Assembly: GCA_016794345.1 (NCBI GenBank)
Contig: JAEUKE010000125.1
Location: 1-33,040 of the forward strand
Length of the DNA stretch: 33,040 nt
Direction: 5' to 3'
Origin: Myxococcales bacterium
Lineage (GTDB): Bacteria; Myxococcota_A; Polyangia; Polyangiales; Polyangiaceae
Made by a program: the position numbers and the translations under genes. Below are positions 7,306 to 16,020 of this stretch, one piece after another. The number at the start of each line of letters is the position of its first letter. Within the stretch, counting starts at the first letter, position 1. The notes below the pieces were generated by a model, which did no database searches, was not told where the DNA came from, and saw nothing but the letters and a program-made list of their open reading frames with translations.

Positions 7306-8238
7306 ATGCCCCACCGAAGAGCCTTCCTCCTCCGCAGCGCCGCGCTCGTGCTCTCGGCGTGCGGCGGGTCGACCGCTCCGGCCTCGCGCGCCGCTTCGTC
7401 GGCGAGCGGCTCGCAAGCGGAGCCCGATCGGTCCGCCGCGCTCGCAGCAATCGAGAAGGCCGCGGGCGGCCGGCTCGGCGCTTACATCCTCAACACCGCG
7501 ACGGGGCAGGGCTTCGGCTGGCGCCATCGGGAGCGGTTCGGCATGTGCTCGACGTTCAAGCTCAGCCTTGCCGCGTTCGTGCTGCGGGAGAGCGACGCCG
7601 GCCGGCTGAGCCTGGACGAGGTGATCCCGTACACCCAGGCCGACCTGCTCCAGGTCTCGCCCGTCACGACGGCGAACGTGGACAAGGGCGGCATGACCAT
7701 CGCCGCGCTGGCGGAGGCGACGCAGCTGACGAGCGACAACGCCGCGGCCAACCTCCTGCTCCGTCGAATCGGCGGTCCCGAGGTCGTCACCGGCTTCTGG
7801 CGCGAGCTCGGCGACGCTGCGTCGCGGCTCGACCGCCTCGAGCCCGAGATGAACCTCGTGCCGCCGGGAGAAGAACGAGACACGGTCGTCCCGGAAGGAA
7901 TCGCGCGGAGCGTCACCAAGATCGTGACGGGCGACGTGCTGAAGACCGAGACGCGCGCGAAGCTCCAACACTGGATGGCACGCACGGCAACCGGAGCGCG
8001 CCGGATCCGCGCCGCGCTCCCGCCGGGCTGGCGCGGAGGCGACAAGACGGGCACGTTCATCCACCAGACCGTGGCCAACAAGTACAATGACATTGCCGTT
8101 CTCTACCCGCCGGCAGAACGACCGCCGATCGTGGTCGCGGGGTTCTACGAAGCCGACGGCAGCTACGAGGACATCCGCCCCGAGGACGAGGCCGTGCTCG
8201 CGCGTGTGGGCGAGGTGGCCGTCGCGCTCGCGAAGTGA
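7306..8238 (+). CDS. Class A (serine) beta-lactamase, Tat-type lipoprotein
   Basis: The protein has 310 residues. All class A motifs are present: CSTFK at 81-85 (nucleophile Ser82, Lys85), SDN at 143-145, LEPEMN at 178-183 (Glu179 in the omega loop, Asn183) and KTG at 247-249. It would hydrolyse beta-lactams outside the inner membrane. The N-terminus HRRAFLLRSAALVLSAC combines a twin-arginine-like motif with a lipobox (Cys19), so Tat export followed by lipid anchoring is likely. ATG 7306 has a GAGGAG ribosome-binding site eight bases upstream. ATG 7288, whose ATGA overlaps the previous stop, is the alternative. Base and codon use match the neighbours, so this looks like a resident chromosomal gene, not a recent resistance import. 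The spectrum cannot be told from sequence. Confidence 0.93.
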   Translation: MPHRRAFLLRSAALVLSACGGSTAPASRAASSASGSQAEPDRSAALAAIEKAAGGRLGAYILNTATGQGFGWRHRERFGMCSTFKLSLAAFVLRESDAGRLSLDEVIPYTQADLLQVSPVTTANVDKGGMTIAALAEATQLTSDNAAANLLLRRIGGPEVVTGFWRELGDAASRLDRLEPEMNLVPPGEERDTVVPEGIARSVTKIVTGDVLKTETRAKLQHWMARTATGARRIRAALPPGWRGGDKTGTFIHQTVANKYNDIAVLYPPAERPPIVVAGFYEADGSYEDIRPEDEAVLARVGEVAVALAK

Positions 8239-8274
8239 CGGCTCACTCCTCGCTCAGACGAGAAATGCTGCCCC

Positions 8275-9543
8275 TCAGTTCGCCGCCTCGCCCGGCCCCA
8301 ATGCGTCGAGGCGCTGCCTGTAGACGTGTGTGTCCGTCTTGTAGAAGACGTAGGTCGCGTCGACGTAGCTGACGTCGTTGAGCAGGGCTTGCCACTCGTC
8401 CATCGGGATGGTCACCGTCCAGAGCCGAGCGTCGCTCAGCCGGACCACATGGTACGTCGTCGGCGAGCCCCAGACCGCGTAGTAGCCCTCGCTCAGCGCG
8501 CTCGAGGCACCGGGCTCGACAACGGGCATTGCCCGCCGAGACGTCCCGTCGACCGCAGCCGCGGTCGTGGCATACGGCGACGTGTAGAGGGTACCCGCCG
8601 GCCAGGGCCCGGGCTCGGGCTTCGGCGGCGTCTCGATCCAGAGGAGCGTCTCGCCGTCAGCCTGCACGTCGACGACGTGTCCCGGGTTCCTGTCGATCAG
8701 CTCCTGGTAACTGCCCGACGCGCGCGTCCACACCCACGCCTCGGGCTTGTTGTAGTCCAGGTAGGCCAGGAAAAACGCCGCGTCGTCCACCAGCCGTGGC
8801 ACGTCCGCGCCGAGGACGACCGCTGGCGTCGTGCGGACGAGCTGAGTCGTTCTGTCGAAGATCTCGAGCCCCTTGCCGAAATCCAGCTGCAGCGCGAGGA
8901 GCTCGTCGCCTCCGCGCTGGTACTGCGAGAGCGAGGTCGTCGGCGCGACGAGCGCCGAGCTCGGGCTCTCATCACGAGGCTGGAAGACGTAGCGGCTGGG
9001 CTGAGGGAGGCCGATCTCCTGGACGCCGATCCAATGTCCAGCGTCGGAGAGCATTGGGTGGATCAAGTTGCAGCTCGTTCCCGGAATGGTTCGGTAGCCG
9101 GCCGTTGGCGCACCATTCATGTCCACGACCACAAGTCTCTGCTCAAGCTCCGGGAAGACGAGTCCGAGGGCCAGCTCATACCCACCTTGGCTTTGACGCA
9201 CAGCCGGATTCGTGATTGCGGCAGGCCCGGCTTCGGGCCAGTTCTTCACGATTCGTTCGCAGCCGACGCTTCGCCCCGGACAGGCCTCCCACTGAACCTT
9301 AGGGAGCACATGCTCAGGTTTCTGCGCGTACTCTATGCAATGGCTTCCCGACCACCACGGGACGATTGTCCATTCGGCATCACCACCGCTTCCTGTGCCC
9401 GTGCTGCCCGAGGTCGAGCCCGATGACGACGACGAGGCCCCCGCGCCGCCTGCTCCGGCCGAGGATGAGGCTGTCACCGTGTTTGGGGAGCCGTCGGAGC
9501 AAGCAAGCAAGCTTGCACCCAGAACCAGTACGACCGTTCTCAT
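8275..9543 (-). CDS. Predicted lipoprotein of unknown function, possible beta-propeller
   Basis: A 422-residue protein. It begins with a short signal peptide ending LLAC (lipobox Cys15), followed by a Ser/Gly/Thr/Ala-rich linker to about residue 55. The rest is rich in aromatic and beta-forming residues, with repeated short runs such as LALGLVFPELEQRLVVVDMNG, RYVFQPRDE, DAAFFLAYLDYNKPEAWVW and GETLLWIETPP. This suggests repeated beta-blades in the manner of WD40 or TolB-like propellers, but no family signature is clear. It is probably attached to the outer membrane or exposed at the surface. It follows the protease gene on the same strand after only nine bases, so the two are probably cotranscribed and may act together outside the cell. 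Confidence 0.75.
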   Translation of the reverse strand: MRTVVLVLGASLLACSDGSPNTVTASSSAGAGGAGASSSSSGSTSGSTGTGSGGDAEWTIVPWWSGSHCIEYAQKPEHVLPKVQWEACPGRSVGCERIVKNWPEAGPAAITNPAVRQSQGGYELALGLVFPELEQRLVVVDMNGAPTAGYRTIPGTSCNLIHPMLSDAGHWIGVQEIGLPQPSRYVFQPRDESPSSALVAPTTSLSQYQRGGDELLALQLDFGKGLEIFDRTTQLVRTTPAVVLGADVPRLVDDAAFFLAYLDYNKPEAWVWTRASGSYQELIDRNPGHVVDVQADGETLLWIETPPKPEPGPWPAGTLYTSPYATTAAAVDGTSRRAMPVVEPGASSALSEGYYAVWGSPTTYHVVRLSDARLWTVTIPMDEWQALLNDVSYVDATYVFYKTDTHVYRQRLDALGPGEAAN

Positions 9544-9552
9544 GTCACCATC

Positions 9553-12363
9553 TCAGTGCTGGAAGATCGTCGGTGCGTCGGCGCGCCAATCGGTGATCAT
9601 CGACGAGAAGGCGACCTTGGAGGCGGTCGGCCGGCTCGGATCGACGGTCATGGCAAAGGCGCTCGGCGTCATCGCCGGAGGCGCGAGCACCGGCGTCGTG
9701 AGCTTCGACAGTCCGGCCGGTTGGAGGCGATGCGCATCGGTGAGGGTGAACCGTCCGATTCGTGTCTTCTCGGAGCCGGTGCCGTTCCAGGCGACCACCG
9801 CCAGGTCTCCGCGCGGGCCGGCGACGACCGTGTACCTGCCGAAGCCGCTCCAGCCGGAGGGAAAGGTGGCCAACGTGATCAGCACGCCGCTCGAGAGCTT
9901 GCGCTGGGCGTGCCAGCGCCTCAGCCGGAGCGTGCTGCCGCTCTTGTCGAGGAAATAGATGGCGCGGTCCTGGTGGCGGTAGGTCATCCCCAGCACCTCG
10001 CCGACCGTCTCACCGGCCGGCATCGGAAACTGCCGCCACGTCGACGTCGGCAGATCCAGGAACCAACCCGCGTTCCTCGGCTGTCCACCGGCCGTGACGC
10101 CACCGAGCACGTAGAGGCGCTGGACGAGCGCGCTGAAGGCGAGTCCTTCGCCTCGCACGAAGGTCGGTCCCCCCGGCGCCGCCAGTGGCTGGGCGGCGGG
10201 CAACCCTTCCAGGCCGCTCGCGACGAGCTTGCTCGCGACCGAGCCGTTCGTCCCTAGCCCGAGCGCTCGCACATAGCTCACGCCGGGGGCATACATCCGC
10301 GACAGCGTCGCGACTGGCTCCGAGGCCGCGACATGAAGCCGCGTGCCTGCCCCCACCGCATCGAAATGGGACCGCGTGGCCGGATCCACGACCTCGACCA
10401 GATCGAGTCCCTCGGGCGTCACGCGATGCCACCAAGGATTGGTGGTCTCGAGAACGATCTGCTCGAGCCCGGCATCACACATGGGGCACTCGATCCAGTC
10501 ATTGATGGCGACCCAAAGGTGCCCATCCGGTCCGTAGCTCCGGTGCGCACCTCCGTCGCCGAGCGCGTTCGCGTACTTGCGGACGTTCGCCTGGGTGAGC
10601 GGCACGTTCACGTTCAGGAGCTGGTCGACATGGGTCCAGAGCATTCCTTTCACGCTCAAGTTGTTCGTCGAGCCCGTCACATGCGTGGGGCCGAGCGCCG
10701 CAAAGTCCCAGGTCACGCCGAAGGGCGCGGAGCCGGCAGCCACGTTCCATTCCGCGCCCAGGAGTGGGTTGCTCCAGTTCGACCCGTTCTTCGTGGTGAG
10801 CTTCAGCCATTTGGAGTTGCTCTCCCCGTAACGGGTCTCGTTGTACTGGCAGTCGGACTGAAAGTTGGTTCTACACAAGGCGCGCCCTGCGAGTGAGTTA
10901 GCGAAGCCCGCGGCAAACTGACAATCACACCACCTCAACCCAATCCGCTCGTTGGTTCCTCCGGCGGCATCGACCACCGGCGAGGAGAGTGGCGTGATCT
11001 TGATCTTGTTCTTCGTGACGACGTCGCAACCACCGGTGTACGCCATACACGGCCAGTTGACGAAGTCCGGTGTCGGCTCCGACACCGAGCTGGGCAGATC
11101 CCCGCCGGACTGGAGGGTCGCGAGCGGAGCCGGGTACGGGTCGCATGCGTCGGGGACGAACGCAGCCAGATAGGCCGTGCGGGCGGCGATGAACGCCGCA
11201 TCCGACGCGTAGTCGCTGCGCTTCAAGACCGGGTACTTGGTTGCCGTCGGATAGCCGATGGCGAGCTCGACCTCCTTGTTGCGATTCGCGTATTGGCTCA
11301 GCCCGTCGACTCCCGGGCAAGCGTCGCAAGCCGCACCGAGCCCGTTGCCGTCCGGATCGTCGAACGTGTTGAGCTGCTCCGGGTTCCACACCTGCGGGCA
11401 GTTGTCATCGCTCCAGGGGATCCCGTCACCGTCCGGATCGTTCTGGGCCGTGACCGGCGTCTCCCCCTCCCAGTAGTTGTCGACATCCAGGATGTACTGA
11501 GAGAACCACGCAATCGCGTTCGGGTCGTCGACTGCGACGGTGTGGTAGTCGCAGGAGAGGTTGCTGGTGTTCGAGCCGGTGCACGCCCAGTACCCATCGC
11601 CCGAAATGACGCCGCAGAACTGCCCGTCACTCGCGCGATAGAGCGAGCCGCCGGAGTCGCCCCCAACGCCGATCCCCGTCATGTCCGTGCAGCCCTCGAA
11701 CGGATCAGAGGTGAAGACGTGGCGGTGTGTCGAGCCCGTGTAGTTGCCGTCGTCCCAGTTCCAAGCGACGGAGCTACCGAACCGTCGGGTCCCGAGGGCG
11801 GTTCCATTGCACGCATACCCGTTCTCGTTGTAGCCGATAGGGCCATAGCCGACGAGCTGGCCCTGGAACGCACCACAGGCGAGCGCGGTCAGCGGCGGAT
11901 GCGCCGGCCGCGCCCACGGCACCGGCGCCGGCGCGTCGAGGCGAACGAGCGCGAGGTCTGTCTCCCGATGGCCGTTTGCGGGCCAGGTCCACACCGGTCC
12001 CGAGGTCGCGAGTGTGTGGGTACGCTTGCAGAAGGCGGGGCTTCCGCTGCTTGCGCAGTTGCCAGGATCAGCGCCGGGGTTGGCTGACGCACCCAGCCAG
12101 ACGTTGTCCGTGCCCGAGACATCCCCCGGGTCCTGGTAGCAGTGCTCGGCCGTCATCACCCAGTAGGGGGTGACGAGCGTGCCCGAGCAACCTTGCCCGT
12201 TGATCCGGACCGACGCGGGAAACGCCGCGTTGGCGGTCGTGTCCGCCGTGCCGTTGACGACGAACGCTCCCGCCTCGCCCAGCGTCTCGTCGTCCTCAGG
12301 TGCGAGGCAGCCGGTCAGCGCCCCCCCAACAACAATCATGCCCAACCCCGCGTGACGAACCAT
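9553..12363 (-). CDS. Trypsin-family (S1) serine protease lipoprotein with TSP3-like and Kelch-like regions
   Basis: A 936-residue protein. The start at 12363 is supported by GAGGGAGG six bases upstream (12370-12377 on the minus strand). A signal peptide ends at lipobox LTGC (Cys19). The S1 domain covers about residues 34-295 with the full triad: His74 in TAEHC, Asp136 in TDLALVRL, and Ser237 in GDSGGS. A thrombospondin type-3-like calcium-binding stretch at about 308-350 carries DPDGDGIPWSDDNCP and DDPDGNGLGAACD. The remaining 580 residues include many paired cysteines and, near the end, beta-rich Kelch-like runs such as LYVLGGVTAGGQPRNAGWFL. The protease would act at the surface or outside the cell, as expected for a predatory or scavenging myxobacterium. 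The substrate is unknown. The downstream lipoprotein gene is probably in the same operon. Confidence 0.9.
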   Translation of the reverse strand: MVRHAGLGMIVVGGALTGCLAPEDDETLGEAGAFVVNGTADTTANAAFPASVRINGQGCSGTLVTPYWVMTAEHCYQDPGDVSGTDNVWLGASANPGADPGNCASSGSPAFCKRTHTLATSGPVWTWPANGHRETDLALVRLDAPAPVPWARPAHPPLTALACGAFQGQLVGYGPIGYNENGYACNGTALGTRRFGSSVAWNWDDGNYTGSTHRHVFTSDPFEGCTDMTGIGVGGDSGGSLYRASDGQFCGVISGDGYWACTGSNTSNLSCDYHTVAVDDPNAIAWFSQYILDVDNYWEGETPVTAQNDPDGDGIPWSDDNCPQVWNPEQLNTFDDPDGNGLGAACDACPGVDGLSQYANRNKEVELAIGYPTATKYPVLKRSDYASDAAFIAARTAYLAAFVPDACDPYPAPLATLQSGGDLPSSVSEPTPDFVNWPCMAYTGGCDVVTKNKIKITPLSSPVVDAAGGTNERIGLRWCDCQFAAGFANSLAGRALCRTNFQSDCQYNETRYGESNSKWLKLTTKNGSNWSNPLLGAEWNVAAGSAPFGVTWDFAALGPTHVTGSTNNLSVKGMLWTHVDQLLNVNVPLTQANVRKYANALGDGGAHRSYGPDGHLWVAINDWIECPMCDAGLEQIVLETTNPWWHRVTPEGLDLVEVVDPATRSHFDAVGAGTRLHVAASEPVATLSRMYAPGVSYVRALGLGTNGSVASKLVASGLEGLPAAQPLAAPGGPTFVRGEGLAFSALVQRLYVLGGVTAGGQPRNAGWFLDLPTSTWRQFPMPAGETVGEVLGMTYRHQDRAIYFLDKSGSTLRLRRWHAQRKLSSGVLITLATFPSGWSGFGRYTVVAGPRGDLAVVAWNGTGSEKTRIGRFTLTDAHRLQPAGLSKLTTPVLAPPAMTPSAFAMTVDPSRPTASKVAFSSMITDWRADAPTIFQH

Positions 12364-12490
12364 CGGTCGCCTCCCTCGTGGGTGCCCACAGTAGCCGGGT
12401 TCGCACCGGCGTCAACTGGAGGCCCGAGACAGGCGCCACAATGACAGTAACGTCACGTCGCCGACCACGATCTCGAGCGCGCACGCTCCT

Positions 12491-12523
12491 GCGAGGTGGC
12501 CGTCGCGCTCGCGAGCTGACGGC
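12491..12523 (+). pseudogene. Short fragment matching the 3' end of the beta-lactamase gene
   Basis: These 33 bases match 8210-8242, the last codons and stop of the beta-lactamase gene, with two adjacent mismatches; the first 24 bases are identical. In the same frame it reads EVAVALAS and a TGA stop, against EVAVALAK in the intact gene. Nothing upstream of 12491 resembles the rest of the gene. It sits in the 224-base gap between the divergent protease and Cys-rich lipoprotein genes. It may be a leftover of a duplication or recombination; chance is unlikely but not excluded. Confidence 0.4.
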
Positions 12524-12587
12524 ACCGCTGCAAACGCGGAGTCTCCGACACCGTTGCCGCCGTGGCGTCCCAATGCGAGGGCGAGGC

Positions 12588-13421
12588 ATGGGTCGTTTGC
12601 TCCCCTTCCTCGCGCTCGCGACATCCGTCCAGCTCCTCGCTTGTGGCGACGATGGCTCGTCCGGGACGGGCGCCGGCTCGACGACAACGACGACCGCGAG
12701 CGGGGGCTCGTCGTCGGGCGCCGGCGCCATCGACCCGGGCTCGCCGCACACCCCGGAGGGCGGCTGCAAGGCCGGCTTCGTCGAGTGCGCGAGCTGGTGC
12801 GTGGACACGAGCACGGACGCGGCCTTTTGCGGTGACTGCGAGACGGCGTGCATGCAGCAAGGCAACGGCCTGACTTGCGAAGCCGGGTCGTGTGTCCCCG
12901 GGGATTGCCTGGGCGCGCAGTGCGGGGAGGAGTGTGTCGAGAACCGCTCGAGCAACGCGGACCACTGCGGCAGCTGCTTCAACCAGTGCGCGAGCGACGC
13001 ACTCTGCTTCGACGGCGGATGTGTGGACGGCAACGGCGACGGCTCGAGCTGCGCCTCGCCGCTGTTCTGGAACGTCGACGCGCAGGAGCGCGTGGGCTTC
13101 CGGTTCACGCCGGCGCTGACGACCCCGCACACCTTCCCGTGCGGACCGCTCGACCCCCTTCCGACGCGGTGGTTCCGATTCACGGCGAGCAAGGACCAGA
13201 CCGTGGTCGAGGTCCGCGCCGACGGATCGGACGACTTCGTCCTCGAGGCGTTCGACCAGGTGGTCTGTGGCCCGAGCGACAGCATGGCCTGCAACGACGA
13301 CGACTCCGGAGCCGATCCGCAGCTCACGCTGACGACGACCGTCGGCGGCACGTATTGGGTCGCGGTGGGCCTCAAGGGCGAGTGGTCCGGCAAGTCGGCC
13401 TCGATCCGCGCAGATCATTGA
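12588..13421 (+). CDS. Cysteine-rich lipoprotein with C-terminal PPC-like beta domain
   Basis: A 277-residue protein. ATG 12588 precedes a signal peptide ending LLAC (Cys19) and a Gly/Ser/Thr linker; a GAG-rich stretch just upstream could serve as a ribosome-binding site. Residues about 58-148 are a cysteine-rich block with spacing such as CGDCETAC, CEAGSC and CGSCFNQC, as seen in repeated Cys motifs of myxobacterial surface proteins. The last 110 residues (RWFRFTASKDQTVVEV, DDFVLEAFDQ, ACNDDDSGADPQLTLTTTVGGTYWVAVG) resemble bacterial pre-peptidase C-terminal (PPC) domains, beta-sandwiches found on secreted proteins. No catalytic motif is present. It probably sits on the outer surface. Confidence 0.82.
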   Translation: MGRLLPFLALATSVQLLACGDDGSSGTGAGSTTTTTASGGSSSGAGAIDPGSPHTPEGGCKAGFVECASWCVDTSTDAAFCGDCETACMQQGNGLTCEAGSCVPGDCLGAQCGEECVENRSSNADHCGSCFNQCASDALCFDGGCVDGNGDGSSCASPLFWNVDAQERVGFRFTPALTTPHTFPCGPLDPLPTRWFRFTASKDQTVVEVRADGSDDFVLEAFDQVVCGPSDSMACNDDDSGADPQLTLTTTVGGTYWVAVGLKGEWSGKSASIRADH

Positions 13422-13486
13422 GCGGCGCCCCCCGCCCCGAAGAGCGTGCTCGTCTCCCCTGCGAAGTGTTAGAACGCGCCGCCTCG

Positions 13487-15124
13487 ATGACGTCCGCCGA
13501 GCGACTCCGTTCGATCCCCGACCGAGCCCTGATGGGGCTCGGCCTCCTCGTCATCGCGTGCGCGGCGGGCCTGGTGCTCACGTTCGATCACGGGCGTGAT
13601 CAATCCATCTACGCGCTCGTCGCACGGGAGACGCTGGCCGGCGGGGCGCCGTACCGGGACGCGTTCGACTTCAAGCCGCCCGGCATCTTCTTCGTCTACG
13701 TGGTGGCCCGGGCCATGTTCGGCAGCGCCATGTGGGGCGTGCGCGTGCTCGAGGTGGGGGCGATGTTGCTGACGGCCCTCGGGCTCGTGCGCCTCGGGGA
13801 ACGGTGGGCCGGCTCCCGCGGGGTCGGCGTGCTCGCAGCCGCCATCGCCAGCCAGATCCACGCCCAGCTCGACTTCTGGCATACCGGCCAGCCCGAGACG
13901 TTCGGCGCGCCGCTCACCATCTGGGGGCTCGTGCTCGCCGGGCGCGCGTTCGACGCGACCTCCGCGCGCTCGCGCCGCCTCCTCCTCCTGGCCGTCGGCG
14001 TCCTCTACGGCGCGAGCGGCCTGATGAAGCCGCCGCTCGCGGGCGTCGGCGCCCTGTTGTCCCTCTTCTTCGCCGCTGGCGAGCTGATGCGGGCGCGCTC
14101 GGAGAAGCGCCGGCCCGCCGTGCTGGGCCTGGTCGAGCCCGCGATCGTCATCGCGGTCGGCGGCATCCTGCCCTTCGCGCTCACGCTCGCCTGGTTCGGT
14201 GCCAAAGGCGCCCTCGGCGATCTGCACGAGGTGCTCTTCGTCTTCACGCCGCACTACACGAAAGTCAGCTGGCAAAACGTCAGCATCCTGGGGATGGCGT
14301 ATTACGGCTTCGAGGAGTGGCTGACGACTTACTCCAGCACGCTGCTCGCCGGGCTCGGCTGCCTCGCGCTGTTCGGCGCAAAAGATGACGAACGTGTCCT
14401 GGTCTCCGTGGTGCTCGGCGCCGTCGTCGTGCACGTCGCGGGCATCGTGATGCAGGGCAAGTTCTTCCCCTACCACTGGGGCGCCACCTTCCCGCTCACG
14501 TCGCTCTTGGCGGCGCTGGGCATCACCAAGGCGTGGCGAGCGGCGCGCGCGCGCGGCGCGCTCGCGTCGGTCGCGTTCGCGGGCGCGTTCCTCGTGGTCG
14601 CGGCGGCCAAGTGCCCCGTCCCGAGCTTCGGCGAGTCTTTTTTCATTCGCACCTGGGCGCGCGTCGACCTCTTGCGCCACGGTGCGCCCGACGAGCAGGC
14701 CGCGTGGGACGATCTCGCGTCGGTCGCGGACGTGAGCGCCAGCCAGAACCGCGCGGTGGCCGCCTACCTGCGCGAGCACACCCAGGTGACGGACCCGGTC
14801 TTCGTCTGGGGCTTCGAGTGCGCCATCTACGACCTCGCTGAGCGGCCGCTCGCGAGCCGGTACATCTACAACGTGCCGCAGCGAGCCGCGTGGTCGGCCG
14901 AGCCGATGCAGGCCGCGCTCATGCGCGATCTGGAGGCGCGTCCGCCGGCGGCCATCGTGGTCGAGCATCACGACGTGTTCCGTATGGTCACCGGAAACGA
15001 CGAGGACTCGGCGCGCAGCTTGCGGACGTTCCCCGCGCTCGAGCACCTCCTCGAGGACCGGTTCGATCACGGCGCGCGCATCGGGGACTTCGACATCTAC
15101 ATGCGCAGGCCCGAGGGCGAGTAG
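13487..15124 (+). CDS. Polytopic membrane glycosyltransferase-like protein (GT39/ArnT-type)
   Basis: A 545-residue protein from ATG 13487, with about ten or more hydrophobic helices in the first 400 residues and a soluble C-terminal part. Near the N-terminus, after the first helix, come an acidic loop (TFDHGRDQSIYALVARET) and PYRDAFDFKPPGIFFVY, typical of PMT/ArnT-like enzymes, whose first periplasmic loop holds the catalytic acid. Such enzymes move a sugar from a polyprenyl-phosphate carrier to a protein or lipid on the outer face of the inner membrane. The C-terminal part (AYLREHTQVTDPVFVWGFE, then LEARPPAAIVVEH) is shared with the protein at 20469-22064, so the two are paralogues. Donor and acceptor are unknown. 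Confidence 0.8.
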   Translation: MTSAERLRSIPDRALMGLGLLVIACAAGLVLTFDHGRDQSIYALVARETLAGGAPYRDAFDFKPPGIFFVYVVARAMFGSAMWGVRVLEVGAMLLTALGLVRLGERWAGSRGVGVLAAAIASQIHAQLDFWHTGQPETFGAPLTIWGLVLAGRAFDATSARSRRLLLLAVGVLYGASGLMKPPLAGVGALLSLFFAAGELMRARSEKRRPAVLGLVEPAIVIAVGGILPFALTLAWFGAKGALGDLHEVLFVFTPHYTKVSWQNVSILGMAYYGFEEWLTTYSSTLLAGLGCLALFGAKDDERVLVSVVLGAVVVHVAGIVMQGKFFPYHWGATFPLTSLLAALGITKAWRAARARGALASVAFAGAFLVVAAAKCPVPSFGESFFIRTWARVDLLRHGAPDEQAAWDDLASVADVSASQNRAVAAYLREHTQVTDPVFVWGFECAIYDLAERPLASRYIYNVPQRAAWSAEPMQAALMRDLEARPPAAIVVEHHDVFRMVTGNDEDSARSLRTFPALEHLLEDRFDHGARIGDFDIYMRRPEGE

Positions 15125-15225
15125 GAAAGCGGTGTCGGACTTCCGGGGAGCGCGGCGCACTCCGGCACAGAAGAAGGGCAAGAAGCCGGCGCGTGCGCTG
15201 GCATGCTCGTTGTAGAGCGCGGGGT

Positions 15226-15996
15226 ATGTTCACCGATCGAGCCGGACTCCGCGTTGCTTCTCTCCTCTTTGCTGCGACTGTCGTCGCGAGCGCAGCCGTG
15301 GGCTGCGAGTCGGAGGTCAACCCGGGAGAGCCCTCGTGCGAGGGGTACGACAACGTCGAGCCCGCAGCTTCTGCGGCTGTCACCTGGCGCTTCGTCAACG
15401 CGACGGATGTCCCTCTCTACCTGGACCCTGCGACGTCGTGTTCCTTGGTCGAGGCCGGCTTCCACCTCTTCGACTCCACCGGGACGGAGCTGCAGCTCGA
15501 CGGGGGCTCGTGCGGTGGCAGCTGCCAGTCCCTGCAGGACCAGGGCTACGTCGTCTGCGACGCCGCTTGCGCTCTGCCACCCGTGCAGTTGCTCGCCCCC
15601 GGCGCGACCTTCGAGCACGTGTGGGATGGCGCCTTCTGGCAGAGCAAGAAGATGCCGGAAGAGTGTGTGGCTGGGTCGAGCAGCTTCCCGCAGTCGGAGC
15701 CCGCCGATGAGCCTGCAGACCCGGACCAGGTCGCCAACGAGGTGGAGTGCCAGCAGAAGCAGCTCGCTGCCGACGGAACCTACGAGCTCCGCCAGAAGGC
15801 CTTCACGGTCTGCTCGCAGGGCGCGGAGGTCTGCGCGTGCGATGGCCCCCCCGACGCCGACGGGAGCTGCCGCGTCGCCGACTCCTTCTCGGCCGAGCTC
15901 GGGGGCGAGATGATCGACGGCAAGGTCTCCTTCTCGGTCCCCGCCCCCGGCGTCATCGAGCTCCGCTACGAAGGGATGTTCGCGCAGGGCGAGTGA
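15226..15996 (+). CDS. Predicted lipoprotein of unknown function
   Basis: A 256-residue protein from ATG 15226. The first 27 residues form a signal peptide with a basic start (MFTDRAGLRVASLLF) ending AAVGC, a lipobox-like site. The mature part contains many cysteines (SCSLVEAGF, SCGGSCQSL, CDAACALPP, CSQGAEVCACDG) and an even spread of beta-forming residues; the end (GKVSFSVPAPGVIELRYEG) looks like the last strands of a beta-sandwich. I do not recognise the family. It is 101 bases downstream of the membrane glycosyltransferase and converges on the AgmX-like gene with only 24 bases between stops. Confidence 0.75.
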   Translation: MFTDRAGLRVASLLFAATVVASAAVGCESEVNPGEPSCEGYDNVEPAASAAVTWRFVNATDVPLYLDPATSCSLVEAGFHLFDSTGTELQLDGGSCGGSCQSLQDQGYVVCDAACALPPVQLLAPGATFEHVWDGAFWQSKKMPEECVAGSSSFPQSEPADEPADPDQVANEVECQQKQLAADGTYELRQKAFTVCSQGAEVCACDGPPDADGSCRVADSFSAELGGEMIDGKVSFSVPAPGVIELRYEGMFAQGE

Positions 15997-16020
15997 TCGC
16001 GAGCGCTTCCGCGCGCGCCC

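Noticed and set aside
5426..7450. 674-codon minus-strand open frame antisense to the synthase-methyltransferase gene
   Set aside because: The sequence is low-complexity (Arg, Glu, Ala rich), has no motif, and the opposite strand carries complete catalytic motifs.
8239..8274. Terminator between the beta-lactamase and lipoprotein genes
   Set aside because: Only four-base inverted repeats were found and there is no T-run.
13439..13454. 16-base match to the 3' end of the methyltransferase gene (GAAGAGCGTGCTCGTC)
   Set aside because: The match is short and the following bases differ; such a match is expected by chance in 33 kb of biased sequence, unlike the longer beta-lactamase fragment.
13469..15181. 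570-codon minus-strand open frame over the membrane protein gene
   Set aside because: It is a shadow frame of charged low-complexity sequence; the plus strand codes clear hydrophobic helices.
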